DNA of 64,000 bases from Bradyrhizobium sp. WBOS07 (GTDB lineage Bacteria; Pseudomonadota; Alphaproteobacteria; Rhizobiales; Xanthobacteraceae): contig NZ_CP029008.1 in the NCBI RefSeq assembly GCF_024585165.1, positions 496,001 to 560,000 on the forward strand, read 5' to 3'. Shown here piece by piece: positions 18,859 through 26,590 of the stretch. Position numbers and translations under genes: made by a program. Every line of letters begins with the position of its first letter. Position 1 is the stretch's first letter. The notes under the pieces were generated by a model that was not told the origin of the DNA, searched no databases, and saw only the letters and a program-made list of their open reading frames with translations.

Positions 18859-20274
18859 CTAAGTGACAACAGTAGTTTGACCATCGTCGGGAACTAGCAT
18901 CCCGTCTTTGGGTAGCCTCAGCGTCTGATTGGCAAAAATTAGATCAGGGTTGTCGAGCACGTCTCGATTTGCGTCGAAAATCTTTGTCGCATCATTCGCA
19001 TTACCATAGAATCGTTTGGCAATTGCTCGCAGGACATCCTTCTTCTGCACCACGTACATCTCGTGCTCGTTCTGCGCCAGAATTGACCTATAAGCGTCAG
19101 TCACACCAAGTTCCACGGGGTCCACCTTTCTGAGCTGCGCGGCTACTCGGTTCAGTGTGGCTGGACGGTAGAGCTTGCCTTCTGGCAACAACTTTGGATC
19201 TTCATGCCAGCGTCTCCGTGCGCTGAAGCTTACTTCGTGTAGCTTCTCGGGTCCTGGCATTCGGTATGCGCCAAGACCTTTCATCGCGCGGTACTGAAAT
19301 CCCGGCGCATCGCTATGCTCTAGCTTGTCCGTAAATTTCGGCCTCAGTTCGAAGATTCTCGAATTCTGCTCCGTATCGAATTGCAGACCCATTCGCATTG
19401 CGCCGAGCCAAACCCAATGAAGTGCTTGGTCAGATAGTCCCCGCCAATCCGCACTTCCGCCGACGGAGCTATGCACCCCTGGAAACCACATTTGTTGATA
19501 TGGAGCACTGAAGGCGTCATCAGGGCTACCGGCTTTCTGATTAAGTTCTGCCAGATTGTCCCACAATGTCGGCTCGAAGCTATCCCTCCGCTCATCTATC
19601 GCAACAGCATGCCGTGCACTCCGAACAAACGACGACAGTCGCGTGTCGTGGAACTGATGCTTGGCATTGATCTTATTCGCGAAGGCTATATTTTTCGGGA
19701 TGCCCAGCGCTCCCACGGTGTCCCAAACGCCTAGATACGTAATGTTCACTCGCCTCGAATCGTCTAGTGGGTAACGCTCCTTCGTCTTCCGCCACTCGCA
19801 TTCCTCGTCAGAAAGCCAAGTGTCGCAGCAATACTCCGCACGAAACTCCATCAGCTTCGACGCGTAATCGGCAGTGCCATCCCGTCCTCGATACAGTTCG
19901 ATAACGTTCTTCGCTTGCGACGCATGCCGACGATCCAGGATCCCACAATTGCTAATGAGACCGGCAAAACTCCTTGCCGTAAATGCCCCTCGGGAGAATC
20001 CAAAGGCATAGATCTCATCGCCCGGCGTGTGATTGAAAATGAGGTTCTGGTACGCCTCAGCCAAGTTTCGGACGAGGCCGTCGCCGAATACACCGCCCTT
20101 AATTTCGTCAAGCTTGCCGCCTGCCGTACCGACGCCTTGGTCATAATGAACGAATTGAGCTGAGTCCTCCGTCAACGGTAGGACGCTTTCGGCCGTCAAC
20201 AGCACGTTCGTTGGATTCTTCGCATCAATGCTGTTCCAAGTGCCGTCAAAACAGAAAACCAATCGCTTCTTCAT
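18859..20274 (-). CDS. DUF2235 (Tle1-like) alpha/beta hydrolase with C-terminal LysM-like domain
   Basis: The 471-residue protein opens with the DUF2235 signature VFCFDGTWNS and has the nucleophile motif FGFSRGAFTARS (Ser94), VWDTVGALG (Asp185) and WFPGVHSSVGG (His268), matching the Ser-Asp-His triad of Tle1-type type VI secretion lipases. The usual HSDVGG is HSSVGG here. Residues about 405-465 (MYVVQKKDVLRAIAKRFYGN, then NPDLIFANQTLRLP) form a LysM-like unit that could hold peptidoglycan. There is no signal peptide and no secretion genes nearby. Base composition is lower in GC than the surroundings, suggesting transfer. Confidence 0.85.
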   Translation of the reverse strand: MKKRLVFCFDGTWNSIDAKNPTNVLLTAESVLPLTEDSAQFVHYDQGVGTAGGKLDEIKGGVFGDGLVRNLAEAYQNLIFNHTPGDEIYAFGFSRGAFTARSFAGLISNCGILDRRHASQAKNVIELYRGRDGTADYASKLMEFRAEYCCDTWLSDEECEWRKTKERYPLDDSRRVNITYLGVWDTVGALGIPKNIAFANKINAKHQFHDTRLSSFVRSARHAVAIDERRDSFEPTLWDNLAELNQKAGSPDDAFSAPYQQMWFPGVHSSVGGSADWRGLSDQALHWVWLGAMRMGLQFDTEQNSRIFELRPKFTDKLEHSDAPGFQYRAMKGLGAYRMPGPEKLHEVSFSARRRWHEDPKLLPEGKLYRPATLNRVAAQLRKVDPVELGVTDAYRSILAQNEHEMYVVQKKDVLRAIAKRFYGNANDATKIFDANRDVLDNPDLIFANQTLRLPKDGMLVPDDGQTTVVT

Positions 20275-20408
20275 GGCTGGTTCCCCTCGGAGGACAAACT
20301 ATCCGATTCGCGCCACAGCAGATACCACCGCAAAATCTCTCGTTGGCGCTGGAGCCACGGGCATCAACTCACTCAAGAAGGATGCACGTTCTTGTGCGGC
20401 TTGCGACG

Positions 20409-20612
20409 CTAACCGAACGAAATGGCGGAAGCCGCTGAACAACGACTAGCCCCTTTGGATGCGGGCCCTTTTACCGGGCGATGAGCCATCGGAAAAAGAG
20501 GCCAGAGTATTTGAATAGCGCGACGACTCCACAACACCAACAATGCCATTTTTTTAAGGTTGCCTCTGGTTCCATCGGCGAGAAATCCTATCACGCAGCA
20601 AGCAATGACCAA
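20409..20612 (-). pseudogene. possible frameshifted continuation of the small membrane protein gene
   Basis: In the frame next to that of 20591-20854 the sequence reads ALRPFGVGLPLVIACCVIGF and then LADGTRGNLKKMALLVLW, giving a third membrane segment and a basic loop. A one-base deletion near 20643-20652 (around the CCGGGATCG stretch) would explain the break between the two frames. Alternatively the downstream frame is chance. Confidence 0.35.
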
Positions 20613-20854
20613 CGGGAGGCCAACCCCAAACGGCCGAAGTGCGATCCCGGGATAACCGGTTCGAGTGCCGAATACGGCCCAGCAGAGAATGCGCCGGATA
20701 TCCAGACCACAAGAAATGCCAATGCCGCCGCGGCGCCAAAATACATGCCATCGGTCATTCCATTGCCTTGCTCGTAGACTTCGCGAAACAGCAGCACACA
20801 GCCGCCGAATGCTACGAGCAACACCAAAGAAGTGCTGAGATCGAGGTCGTTCAT
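20591..20854 (-). CDS. small two-helix membrane protein upstream of the DUF2235 gene
   Basis: The 87-residue frame starts MNDLDLSTSLVLLVAFGGCV and has a second hydrophobic segment MYFGAAAALAFLVVWISGAF. I do not recognise a family. It lies upstream of the DUF2235 gene on the same strand and could be an immunity or membrane partner, by analogy with effector-immunity pairs. The frame ends abruptly at SRWSLLAA, while a different frame continues with a further hydrophobic stretch (20409-20612), so the gene may carry a frameshift. The ATG at 20854 was chosen because it opens the first helix. Confidence 0.5.
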   Translation of the reverse strand: MNDLDLSTSLVLLVAFGGCVLLFREVYEQGNGMTDGMYFGAAAALAFLVVWISGAFSAGPYSALEPVIPGSHFGRLGLASRWSLLAA

Positions 20855-21375
20855 CACGCGATCATATCGCAATGCCCATGCCGATGCTGTTCTCCGACGA
20901 AGTGAATTCACGCAGCGCTAGGCACTCCCATTTCACGGAGATAATTTTCGGACCCGTGACCCAATGCGTGGCGCATTGCCAGCTATCAAATCCGTCCTTC
21001 ATGTGTTCCGGCTGTTCCCAAATACAACTCTATGCCCCAACGCGTTCGAGTGACTAAGCGGGAGACGATCCTTGAGGATGCTCCTCTCACGAGGCACGCG
21101 TGCGCTTCGGGTCAACAGCCGCTGTCGGACTATCAAGCGATGTCCGGCTTGCCTCGGGCAGCAGACATGAGGATGTCTCGTATGATGTTCAGCTTGGTGC
21201 CGAACAGGCCATCTTGCGTGGACACGGTTGCTCTCGTGCAACATTCGGTACGCTGGGAGCATCTCCGCCGTTAACCCTGTCGGCAAATGATTCGCCGCAG
21301 GTCGGCCGCTGTCGGCAAAGCTGCCTTATTGGCGTGGAGAATTCTCAGCTGCACTAACCGAGGTTAGAGGCGCGT
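20855..21375. other. intergenic region with possible decayed repeat, no gene seen
   Basis: No supported coding frame was found. Between about 21098 and 21170 two related units occur (TGCGCTTCGGGTCAACAGCC and TGTCCGGCTTGCCTCGGGCA, each followed by a short TG/CA-rich motif). They resemble degenerate copies of a short intergenic repeat common in rhizobia. The resemblance is from memory and weak. Confidence 0.35.
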
Positions 21376-21840
21376 ATGCTGAGAATGGCGTTGTTGGGCC
21401 TCGTCATCCTGCTGAGCGTGGGAATGCTGTCGGCAATGGAACTGAGCGCTCCACCGCGTCGCGCGGCCCCGATCGTCCCGCGGCCTGCCGCGCAGAGCGC
21501 GGGCATCTCTGCAGCGCATGATGCGCTGGCGAAGGCCGATCGCCTCGAAATCGCCGCCGCGAGCATCGCGACGCCGGCAGAGGCAGCTTCAGGCGAAAAC
21601 CCCGTTGCTCCCCGGGACGTCCATGTCGGCTCGTCCGCGCCGGCACCGATTGTCCGGCTTCGGCACGATGCCAAGACGAAGACGACCGCCGAACGTCCCA
21701 AGGCCAAGCCAAAGGTGACCGTCGTCAAGCGAGCTGCCAATACTCAACGTGCAAAAGCGGCCGGCGAGACCGAGCCCTGTCGGCTCAAGGCGTTCGGCGG
21801 CTTGCTCAAGGCGTTGAATTTGACCGGTTGCGAGATCTGA
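21376..21840 (+). CDS. membrane-anchored or secreted protein of unknown function
   Basis: The 154-residue frame begins with a hydrophobic segment MLRMALLGLVILLSVGMLSA, then a Pro/Ala-rich region (SAPPRRAAPIVPRPA), a Lys-rich stretch (KTKTTAERPKAKPKVTVVKR) and a C-terminus with two Cys (PCRLKAFGGLLKALNLTGCE). That layout suits a periplasmic protein with an N-terminal anchor and a small disulfide-closed tail. No family is recognised. Antisense frames over it look like shadows. Confidence 0.6.
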   Translation: MLRMALLGLVILLSVGMLSAMELSAPPRRAAPIVPRPAAQSAGISAAHDALAKADRLEIAAASIATPAEAASGENPVAPRDVHVGSSAPAPIVRLRHDAKTKTTAERPKAKPKVTVVKRAANTQRAKAAGETEPCRLKAFGGLLKALNLTGCEI

Positions 21841-21962
21841 GGACACAACAAGCAGTCCAAGCCCGGGCCTGCTTTCACGAGGCGGCCAGGCATGCGCCTT
21901 GTCGCCGATCTTTCCTCGGCCGGCGTCTCGCAAATTCTGCCGATCATCCCTAGATTGCCCGC

Positions 21963-22985
21963 ATGAAAAAGATCGGATTCCTCTCCTTCGGGCACTGGAC
22001 GCCCTCGCCGCAATCGCAGACGCGCTCCGCCCGCGACACGCTGCTGCAATCGATTGAGCTCGCGGTCGCGGCCGAGCAGTTGGGCGCCGACGGCGCCTAT
22101 TTCCGCGTGCACCACTTTGCGCGGCAGCTCGCATCGCCCTTCCCGCTACTCGCCGCCGTCGGTGCCAAGACGAGCCGCATCGAGATCGGCACGGCTGTCA
22201 TCGACATGCGCTACGAGAACCCGCTCTACATGGTGGAGGACGCCGGAAGCGCCGACCTCATCACCGGCGGCCGGCTGCAGCTCGGCATCAGCCGCGGCTC
22301 GCCCGAGCAGGTGATCGACGGCTGGCGCTACTTTGGCTATCTCCCGGCCGAAGGCCAGAGCGATGCCGACATGGGACGCCGCCATGCCGAGGTCTTCCTC
22401 GACCTCTTGCGCGGCGAAGGATTTGCCGAGCCCAATCCGCGCCCGATGTTTCCGAACCCGCCGGGCCTGTTGCGGCTGGAGCCGCATGCGCAGGGCCTGC
22501 GCGAGCGGATCTGGTGGGGCGCCGGCTCGAACGCCACCGCGGTGTGGGCGGCCAAGCTCGGCATGAACCTGCAGAGCTCGACGCTGAAGAACGACGAGAC
22601 CGGCGAAGCTTTTCACGTGCAGCAGGCGGCGCAGATCCGCAGCTTTCGCGCGGCGTGGAAGGAAGCCGGCCATGCCCGCGAGCCGCGCGTGTCCGTCAGC
22701 CGCAGCATCTTCGCGCTAATGAACGATCGCGACCGCGCCTATTTCGGCGGAGAGCGCGGCGGCGAGGACCAGATCGGCTTCATCGATCCGCAGACCAGGG
22801 CGATCTTCGGCCGGAGCTATGCGGCGGAGCCGGACGCGCTGGTTGAGCAGCTCAAGCAGGACGAGGCGATCGCGGAGGCGGACACCTTGCTGCTGACCAT
22901 TCCGAACCAGCTCGGCGTCGATTACTGCGCGCATGCGATCGAGGCTATCCTGAAGCACGTGGCGCCGGCGCTGGGATGGCGCTGA
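21963..22985 (+). CDS. LLM-class flavin-dependent oxidoreductase (luciferase-like)
   Basis: The 340-residue TIM-barrel protein begins MKKIGFLSFGHWTPSPQSQT and contains ELAVAAEQLGADGAYFRVHH, GTAVIDMRYENPLYMVEDAG and RLQLGISRGSPEQVIDG, typical of the bacterial luciferase-like monooxygenases that use reduced FMN (or F420 in other phyla). The physiological substrate cannot be inferred. It appears to be a single-gene unit: the upstream gene ends 122 bases before it and the next gene starts 100 bases after. Confidence 0.88.
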   Translation: MKKIGFLSFGHWTPSPQSQTRSARDTLLQSIELAVAAEQLGADGAYFRVHHFARQLASPFPLLAAVGAKTSRIEIGTAVIDMRYENPLYMVEDAGSADLITGGRLQLGISRGSPEQVIDGWRYFGYLPAEGQSDADMGRRHAEVFLDLLRGEGFAEPNPRPMFPNPPGLLRLEPHAQGLRERIWWGAGSNATAVWAAKLGMNLQSSTLKNDETGEAFHVQQAAQIRSFRAAWKEAGHAREPRVSVSRSIFALMNDRDRAYFGGERGGEDQIGFIDPQTRAIFGRSYAAEPDALVEQLKQDEAIAEADTLLLTIPNQLGVDYCAHAIEAILKHVAPALGWR

Positions 22986-23085
22986 CATCAGCCGGCGCTG
23001 CACGACCAGAAGTCGCGATTGACTTCGCGCACCACCCCCGCCAATGATCCCCGCGGGGACTGTTGGACTGAATCAGGGGGTTGGA

Positions 23086-23547
23086 ATGGGCTTGCGTCCG
23101 GGGATCTTTGTCGTGGCTTTCTTGCTGGCGGGGTGTGCGTCAGGACCGATGGGCAGCACGGCTCTGACGGATAATGTGAAGGCAAATACTGCAAGGCTGG
23201 TGGTCTATCGCTCATCCGCGCTGGGTTTCGCGATCCAGCCAAGCTATTCGGTCGACGGACGCTCCGTTGGAGGCAGTCAGGCTGCGTGTTTCCTGGCCTG
23301 CGACCTGCCTCCTGGCCGTCACGAGGTTGCCGTCAATAATCTTCCGCTGAGCAGCAATCTGTTCGGGCAGGGAAGCGAGAAGGTGAGCGTCGATCTGCGC
23401 GCCGGCAGCACCACCTATCTCTCCGCCCAGCCGCAGATGGGAATCATCACGCCCGGTGCAATCACGTTGATTCAGGTCACGGAAAGCCAGGGCCGCGCAG
23501 ACGTCGCCAGCTTGCATCAGAGCAACAGCTCATGTGGCAAGGTGTGA
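23086..23547 (+). CDS. lipoprotein, DUF2846-like
   Basis: The 153-residue product has a lipoprotein signal peptide with a lipobox (VVAFLLAGCASGPMG), so Cys near residue 17 should be lipidated. The mature part has the ARLVVYRSSALGFA start and CDLPPGRHEV segment of DUF2846-like beta-sandwich lipoproteins. The start at 23086 follows AGGGGG; an upstream in-frame ATG at 23044 would bury the signal peptide. No partner genes are evident. Confidence 0.75.
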   Translation: MGLRPGIFVVAFLLAGCASGPMGSTALTDNVKANTARLVVYRSSALGFAIQPSYSVDGRSVGGSQAACFLACDLPPGRHEVAVNNLPLSSNLFGQGSEKVSVDLRAGSTTYLSAQPQMGIITPGAITLIQVTESQGRADVASLHQSNSSCGKV

Positions 23548-23612
23548 TCTGAGGCGGTCCGCTGCCGACACGCGGATGAGACGTCTTGGCCTGCAAATCA
23601 TCCTGCGCCTGC

Positions 23613-23771
23613 TCAAAGCAAGGCCGCGCTGGATGCCTGTTTGTAGATCATCGCGACAACGAGCGAGAGCAGCAGGCCCGCGCCCGCGAAGATCGCGAGC
23701 ACCTTCAGAGTTTCGGCGTCGATATCCGTTCGCATTGCGCGGGATATTGCCCTTGCCAATGAAGCCATCAT
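23613..23771 (-). CDS. small single-pass membrane protein, 52 residues
   Basis: From the ATG at 23771, preceded by GGAGCTGGTG, the frame encodes MMASLARAISRAMRTDIDAE and then one clear membrane helix (LKVLAIFAGAGLLLSLVVAM) ending in a short tail. A longer frame back to 23816 is possible but lacks a ribosome site. No known function. It is the first of two small membrane proteins on this strand. Confidence 0.55.
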   Translation of the reverse strand: MMASLARAISRAMRTDIDAETLKVLAIFAGAGLLLSLVVAMIYKQASSAALL

Positions 23772-23912
23772 CACCAGCTCCGACCAGGACCGCGCGGAGG
23801 CCAGGCCCTGGTTCATCTAGCGTCATTGGAGCAGGCCTGCGTGTGAACCAGATTACAGGTGAGCCGGGATTGCGCGGCCCCGGCTTTCATCACCGAAACC
23901 GGGCCTTGGCGT

Positions 23913-23993
23913 TCACTGCATGGTGCCAATGAGATAGATGCCGCCGCCGACGACCAGGATGGCGGGCACGGCCCAGAGAATCAGCACGGGCAT
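23913..23993 (-). CDS. 26-residue single-helix membrane peptide
   Basis: From ATG 23993 the peptide is MPVLILWAVPAILVVGGGIY followed by LIGTMQ, essentially one membrane span. The ribosome site AGAGGAAA sits directly before the ATG, which is much stronger evidence than the length. Tiny membrane peptides of this kind often stabilise larger complexes. It is divergent from the DUF1236 gene at 24125. Confidence 0.5.
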   Translation of the reverse strand: MPVLILWAVPAILVVGGGIYLIGTMQ

Positions 23994-24124
23994 TTTCCTC
24001 TTTTCCGATCAGCTGCTCCTGGGGAGGCAACGGGAAAAAATGGCAAACGTTCCGCCGCGAACGGAACAGGCAGGTGGATGGCGAGTTCATCGCAGCGCCG
24101 CATACAGCGGCGAGGGAGAATGCG

Positions 24125-24469
24125 ATGAAGAGATTCATGCTGATATCGGCCGCCGCCCTGCTCGTGTCGACCAGCGCGATGGCGCAGACCACCGTGACGA
24201 CGACGACCGGCGCCGGGCATGGCGCAACCGTGCAGATCGAGCCGGAATATCGCACCAAGATCCGGTCCTACGTCACCGAGCGCAAGATCCGCCCGGTCGA
24301 AACGCGCGAGAAGATCGTGGTCGGCTCGCCCGTGCCGCGCGACGTCGAGCTCGCGACCGTTCCGAGCGACTGGGGCCCGTCGCTCACCAAATATCGCTAC
24401 GTCTATTCGGGCAGCCACGTGATGCTGGTTGATCCCGAGACCCGCATGGTCGTCCAAGAGGTGGACTAA
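24125..24469 (+). CDS. DUF1236 secreted protein
   Basis: The 114-residue product has a signal peptide (MKRFMLISAAALLVSTSAMA) followed by a Thr-rich linker and a DUF1236 domain (PEYRTKIRSYVTERKIRPVE, then DWGPSLTKYRYVYSGSHVML and DPETRMVVQEVD). DUF1236 proteins are common in Bradyrhizobium and have no assigned role; they are periplasmic. The ATG at 24125 is preceded by GAGGGAG. Confidence 0.85.
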   Translation: MKRFMLISAAALLVSTSAMAQTTVTTTTGAGHGATVQIEPEYRTKIRSYVTERKIRPVETREKIVVGSPVPRDVELATVPSDWGPSLTKYRYVYSGSHVMLVDPETRMVVQEVD

Positions 24470-24540
24470 CGCCGCCGCGGCGGGCCGTGGAGGAGCGGCC
24501 CGCCGTGCATCTCCAATTGCATGATTGCCCGGTGCGCCTG

Positions 24541-24924
24541 ATGCCGATCGTTCGATATGTCATGTTTGCCAGCTGTTTCATCCTGGCTGCGCTGTTCGCA
24601 CTCGATCGCTCCCTGCCACCGCTCGCCGAGCTGTCTCCAGGGACCGATGTCGATCGCAGCGTCATTCGCATCCACTCGGCACGCGCCTGGCCCGAAAAGA
24701 TCGTCCTCGACACGTCCACACAGATCGCGATCGCCGTCTCCTCGCCCTTGCTCGCAGCCGAGCGGCAGGACGATCATGCCAGCCAAGCGTTTGCGACGGC
24801 GACGCCGGAGCAGCCGGACACGAAAATCATTGTCGCACCTCCGCCCGACGCTGTTCGCGCAACCAGCCTTCGTTCGAAGCGGACAGCGCGTACGGCGTCT
24901 TCCGCATCTTCGATCGTCAGGTGA
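24541..24924 (+). CDS. membrane-anchored hypothetical protein
   Basis: The 127-residue frame begins MPIVRYVMFASCFILAALFA, one N-terminal membrane helix, followed by LDRSLPPLAELSPGTDVDRS and a segment predicting a small periplasmic domain, then a basic Ser/Arg-rich tail. Proteins opening with this R-Y-V helix are familiar from Bradyrhizobium but have no function assigned, as far as I can recall. The start was placed at the helix; an ATG 54 bases upstream is less likely. Confidence 0.55.
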   Translation: MPIVRYVMFASCFILAALFALDRSLPPLAELSPGTDVDRSVIRIHSARAWPEKIVLDTSTQIAIAVSSPLLAAERQDDHASQAFATATPEQPDTKIIVAPPPDAVRATSLRSKRTARTASSASSIVR

Positions 24925-25167
24925 TGGTCGGAGCGTTCTGACAGAAGCAGACCTCGGTAGATGGCGCGCAACGCGCACAGCTTCGCGCATCGGTCACATG
25001 AACAATCAATGAATGAAAGCGTGCCAGGCCGCCTCGCGCCGAGGAACTTCGCATTGTTGCTGATTCATTGCGTCAGCATGTCCGACATGAGGAACGTTTG
25101 TGCGATTGCCAGTTTATCCCGAGCCTGATTTGGCGATTTGTTTTTGAAACCCCTGGAGGAGATGGAC

Positions 25168-25671
25168 ATGAGAATCCTGAAGCTTTCCGCGGCTGCGGCC
25201 GCGCTGCTCGCCGGCACGGCGCTCGCCGTGGCACAGTCGAGCTCGACGGTCGGCACCGGCGGTTCGTCGGCGGGCGGCGGCACCAGCAGCTCGACGGTCG
25301 GTACCGGCGGCTCTTCCGCCGGCGGCAGCGGGTCGGGCTCTGCCTCGACGCTCGGCACCGGCGGCTCGTCGGCCGGCGGCGGCACCAGCAGCTCGACCGT
25401 GGGTACCGGCGGCTCGGCCGCGGGTAGCGGCACAGGCAGCGGCTCGGCCTCGACGCTCGGCACCGGTGGTTCATCGGCCGGCGGCGGCAAGAGCTCGTCC
25501 AGCGTCGGCACCGGCGGCTCGGCCGCAGGCAGTGGCTCGACCGTTGGCCAGTCGGGCTCCTCGAAGTCGCCCGGCATGGGCGACGGCAAGTCCGGCAGCC
25601 ATGCCAGCGACATGGGCATGGAAAAGGGCAAGGGCCACAACAAGGACGAGTGGAAGAAGGACAAGAACTAG
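25168..25671 (+). CDS. secreted Ser/Gly/Thr-rich repeat protein
   Basis: The 167-residue product has a signal peptide (MRILKLSAAAAALLAGTALA, cut after VAQ), then six to seven tandem copies of a unit close to SSSTVGTGGSSAGGG (variants ASTLGTGGSSAGGG and SSSTVGTGGSAAGSG) across about residues 24-130, and a charged tail with HASDMGMEKGKGHNKDEWKK. V and L versions alternate, giving a two-unit super-repeat. The start at 25168 follows GGAGGAG. It is first of three similar genes in one apparent operon. A surface or matrix protein is possible. Confidence 0.75.
   Translation: MRILKLSAAAAALLAGTALAVAQSSSTVGTGGSSAGGGTSSSTVGTGGSSAGGSGSGSASTLGTGGSSAGGGTSSSTVGTGGSAAGSGTGSGSASTLGTGGSSAGGGKSSSSVGTGGSAAGSGSTVGQSGSSKSPGMGDGKSGSHASDMGMEKGKGHNKDEWKKDKN
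25233..25560 (+). repeat. tandem in-frame repeat encoding the (S)STVGTGGSSAGG unit
   Basis: The DNA inside the gene at 25168-25671 repeats a unit of roughly 45-57 bases with GGCACCGGCGGCTC-like cores six to seven times. Copies differ mostly by silent or conservative changes and small length differences, so the protein periodicity is conserved while the DNA drifts. Confidence 0.75.
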
Positions 25672-25729
25672 TCCGATCCCGGGAGCGGCCACGTGCCGCT
25701 CCCTTTGTCCATGTTGAGGAGGAGCCGCA

Positions 25730-26083
25730 ATGAACAAGTCAATCGTTGCGATCATGGCGCTGGCCCTGATGGGTAGCGCTGCATCGGCGGAAACTATGGA
25801 AAAGACCGGCAAGACGGCATCGGGCGAGACCTGCAAGGTCACGGTGGTGAAGCACGCAGACGGCAGCATCAGCGCGGCCGGCTCGTCGGGTGCGGGCACC
25901 ACGGGATCGACAGCGTCGAGCGGTTCGCTGTCGAGCTCGAGCTCGGCCGGCGGATCGTCCGTGCACGTGCAGGCGGGCGGCGGCAACGTCTCGAGCTCCT
26001 CGTCGACGGCGGGCGGTCCTGGCAGCACCACCGCCAGCACCATCACCCTCAACGGCTGCACGATCTCGACCTCGTCACCTTGA
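25730..26083 (+). CDS. secreted Ser/Gly/Thr-rich protein
   Basis: The 117-residue product has a signal peptide (MNKSIVAIMALALMGSAASA), a short more ordered part containing GKTASGETCKVTVVKHADGS, then a Ser/Gly/Thr low-complexity region (SSGAGTTGSTASSGSLSSSS) and a C-terminal TITLNGCTISTSSP. The two Cys (one in the ordered part, one near the end) could form a disulfide. It lies 58 bases after the previous gene and its stop is 23 bases before the start of the next. Confidence 0.7.
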   Translation: MNKSIVAIMALALMGSAASAETMEKTGKTASGETCKVTVVKHADGSISAAGSSGAGTTGSTASSGSLSSSSSAGGSSVHVQAGGGNVSSSSSTAGGPGSTTASTITLNGCTISTSSP

Positions 26084-26106
26084 GATTGATCGAAAGGATC
26101 GAAAAC

Positions 26107-26535
26107 ATGAGAACTTTGCTTACGACCTCGGCGGTCGCACTGCTGCTCGCCGCCGCCTCACCGGCGCTCGCCCAGAAAAGCATCACCGGCGGAAGCGCCG
26201 GCTCGGCCGCCGTGGGCGGCACCTCGGCCTCGACGGTTGGCACCGGTGGTACGTCCACCTCGGCGACGGGCAACACCGGCTCGTCGATCGCGGCCGGTGG
26301 CAGCGCTGCGGCGGTGAACGGCAAGACGCAGACCGGCGTCAGCATGAACAAGGGCAACGGGCCGGTGCTGAATTCCAACGCCCGCGCGCAAGCCCATGAG
26401 GGCGGCACGTTCAGCCGCTCGCATACGCGGACCAAGGTCAAGGCCGGGCAAGAGGTGGGCTCGACAACCAAAACCATGTCGCACGTGCCGGGATCGAAGC
26501 CGACCATGTCGACGACGTCGACGACCTCGCGCTAA
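26107..26535 (+). CDS. secreted Ser/Thr/Gly-rich protein
   Basis: The 142-residue product has a signal peptide (MRTLLTTSAVALLLAAASPA, cut after LAQ) and a Ser/Gly/Thr region that includes STVGTGGTS, the same core as the repeats of the gene at 25168, followed by a basic region (FSRSHTRTKVKAGQEVGSTT). It is the last gene of the set; a strong terminator begins eight bases after the stop. No known domain. Confidence 0.7.
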   Translation: MRTLLTTSAVALLLAAASPALAQKSITGGSAGSAAVGGTSASTVGTGGTSTSATGNTGSSIAAGGSAAAVNGKTQTGVSMNKGNGPVLNSNARAQAHEGGTFSRSHTRTKVKAGQEVGSTTKTMSHVPGSKPTMSTTSTTSR

Positions 26536-26543
26536 CCCTCACC

Positions 26544-26577
26544 AACAGCCGCCCGAGCTTGCTCGGGCGGCTGTTTT
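26544..26577 (+). terminator. strong intrinsic terminator of the secreted-protein operon
   Basis: A perfect 15-base stem (AACAGCCGCCCGAGC paired with GCTCGGGCGGCTGTT) with a two-base loop runs straight into TTTT. It closes the three-gene set. Confidence 0.9.
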
Positions 26578-26590
26578 CCTTGAAACCGCT

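Noticed and set aside
18859..20274. Possible type VI secretion gene cluster
   Set aside because: Only the DUF2235 hydrolase resembles an effector; no VgrG, PAAR, Hcp or Tss genes are in the window.
21032..21274. 80-codon frame in the gap before 21376
   Set aside because: Overlaps possible decayed repeats and competing frames on both strands; no supporting signal.
25233..25560. Possible CRISPR-like array
   Set aside because: The repeats are in frame, contiguous and variable, without unique spacers; they are coding tandem repeats.
25065..25664. Reverse-strand Pro/Glu/Val-rich repeat protein
   Set aside because: It is the antisense of the Ser/Gly repeat gene. The plus strand has a signal peptide and ribosome site, the minus strand does not, and its regular PPVPTVE pattern follows from the plus-strand repeat.
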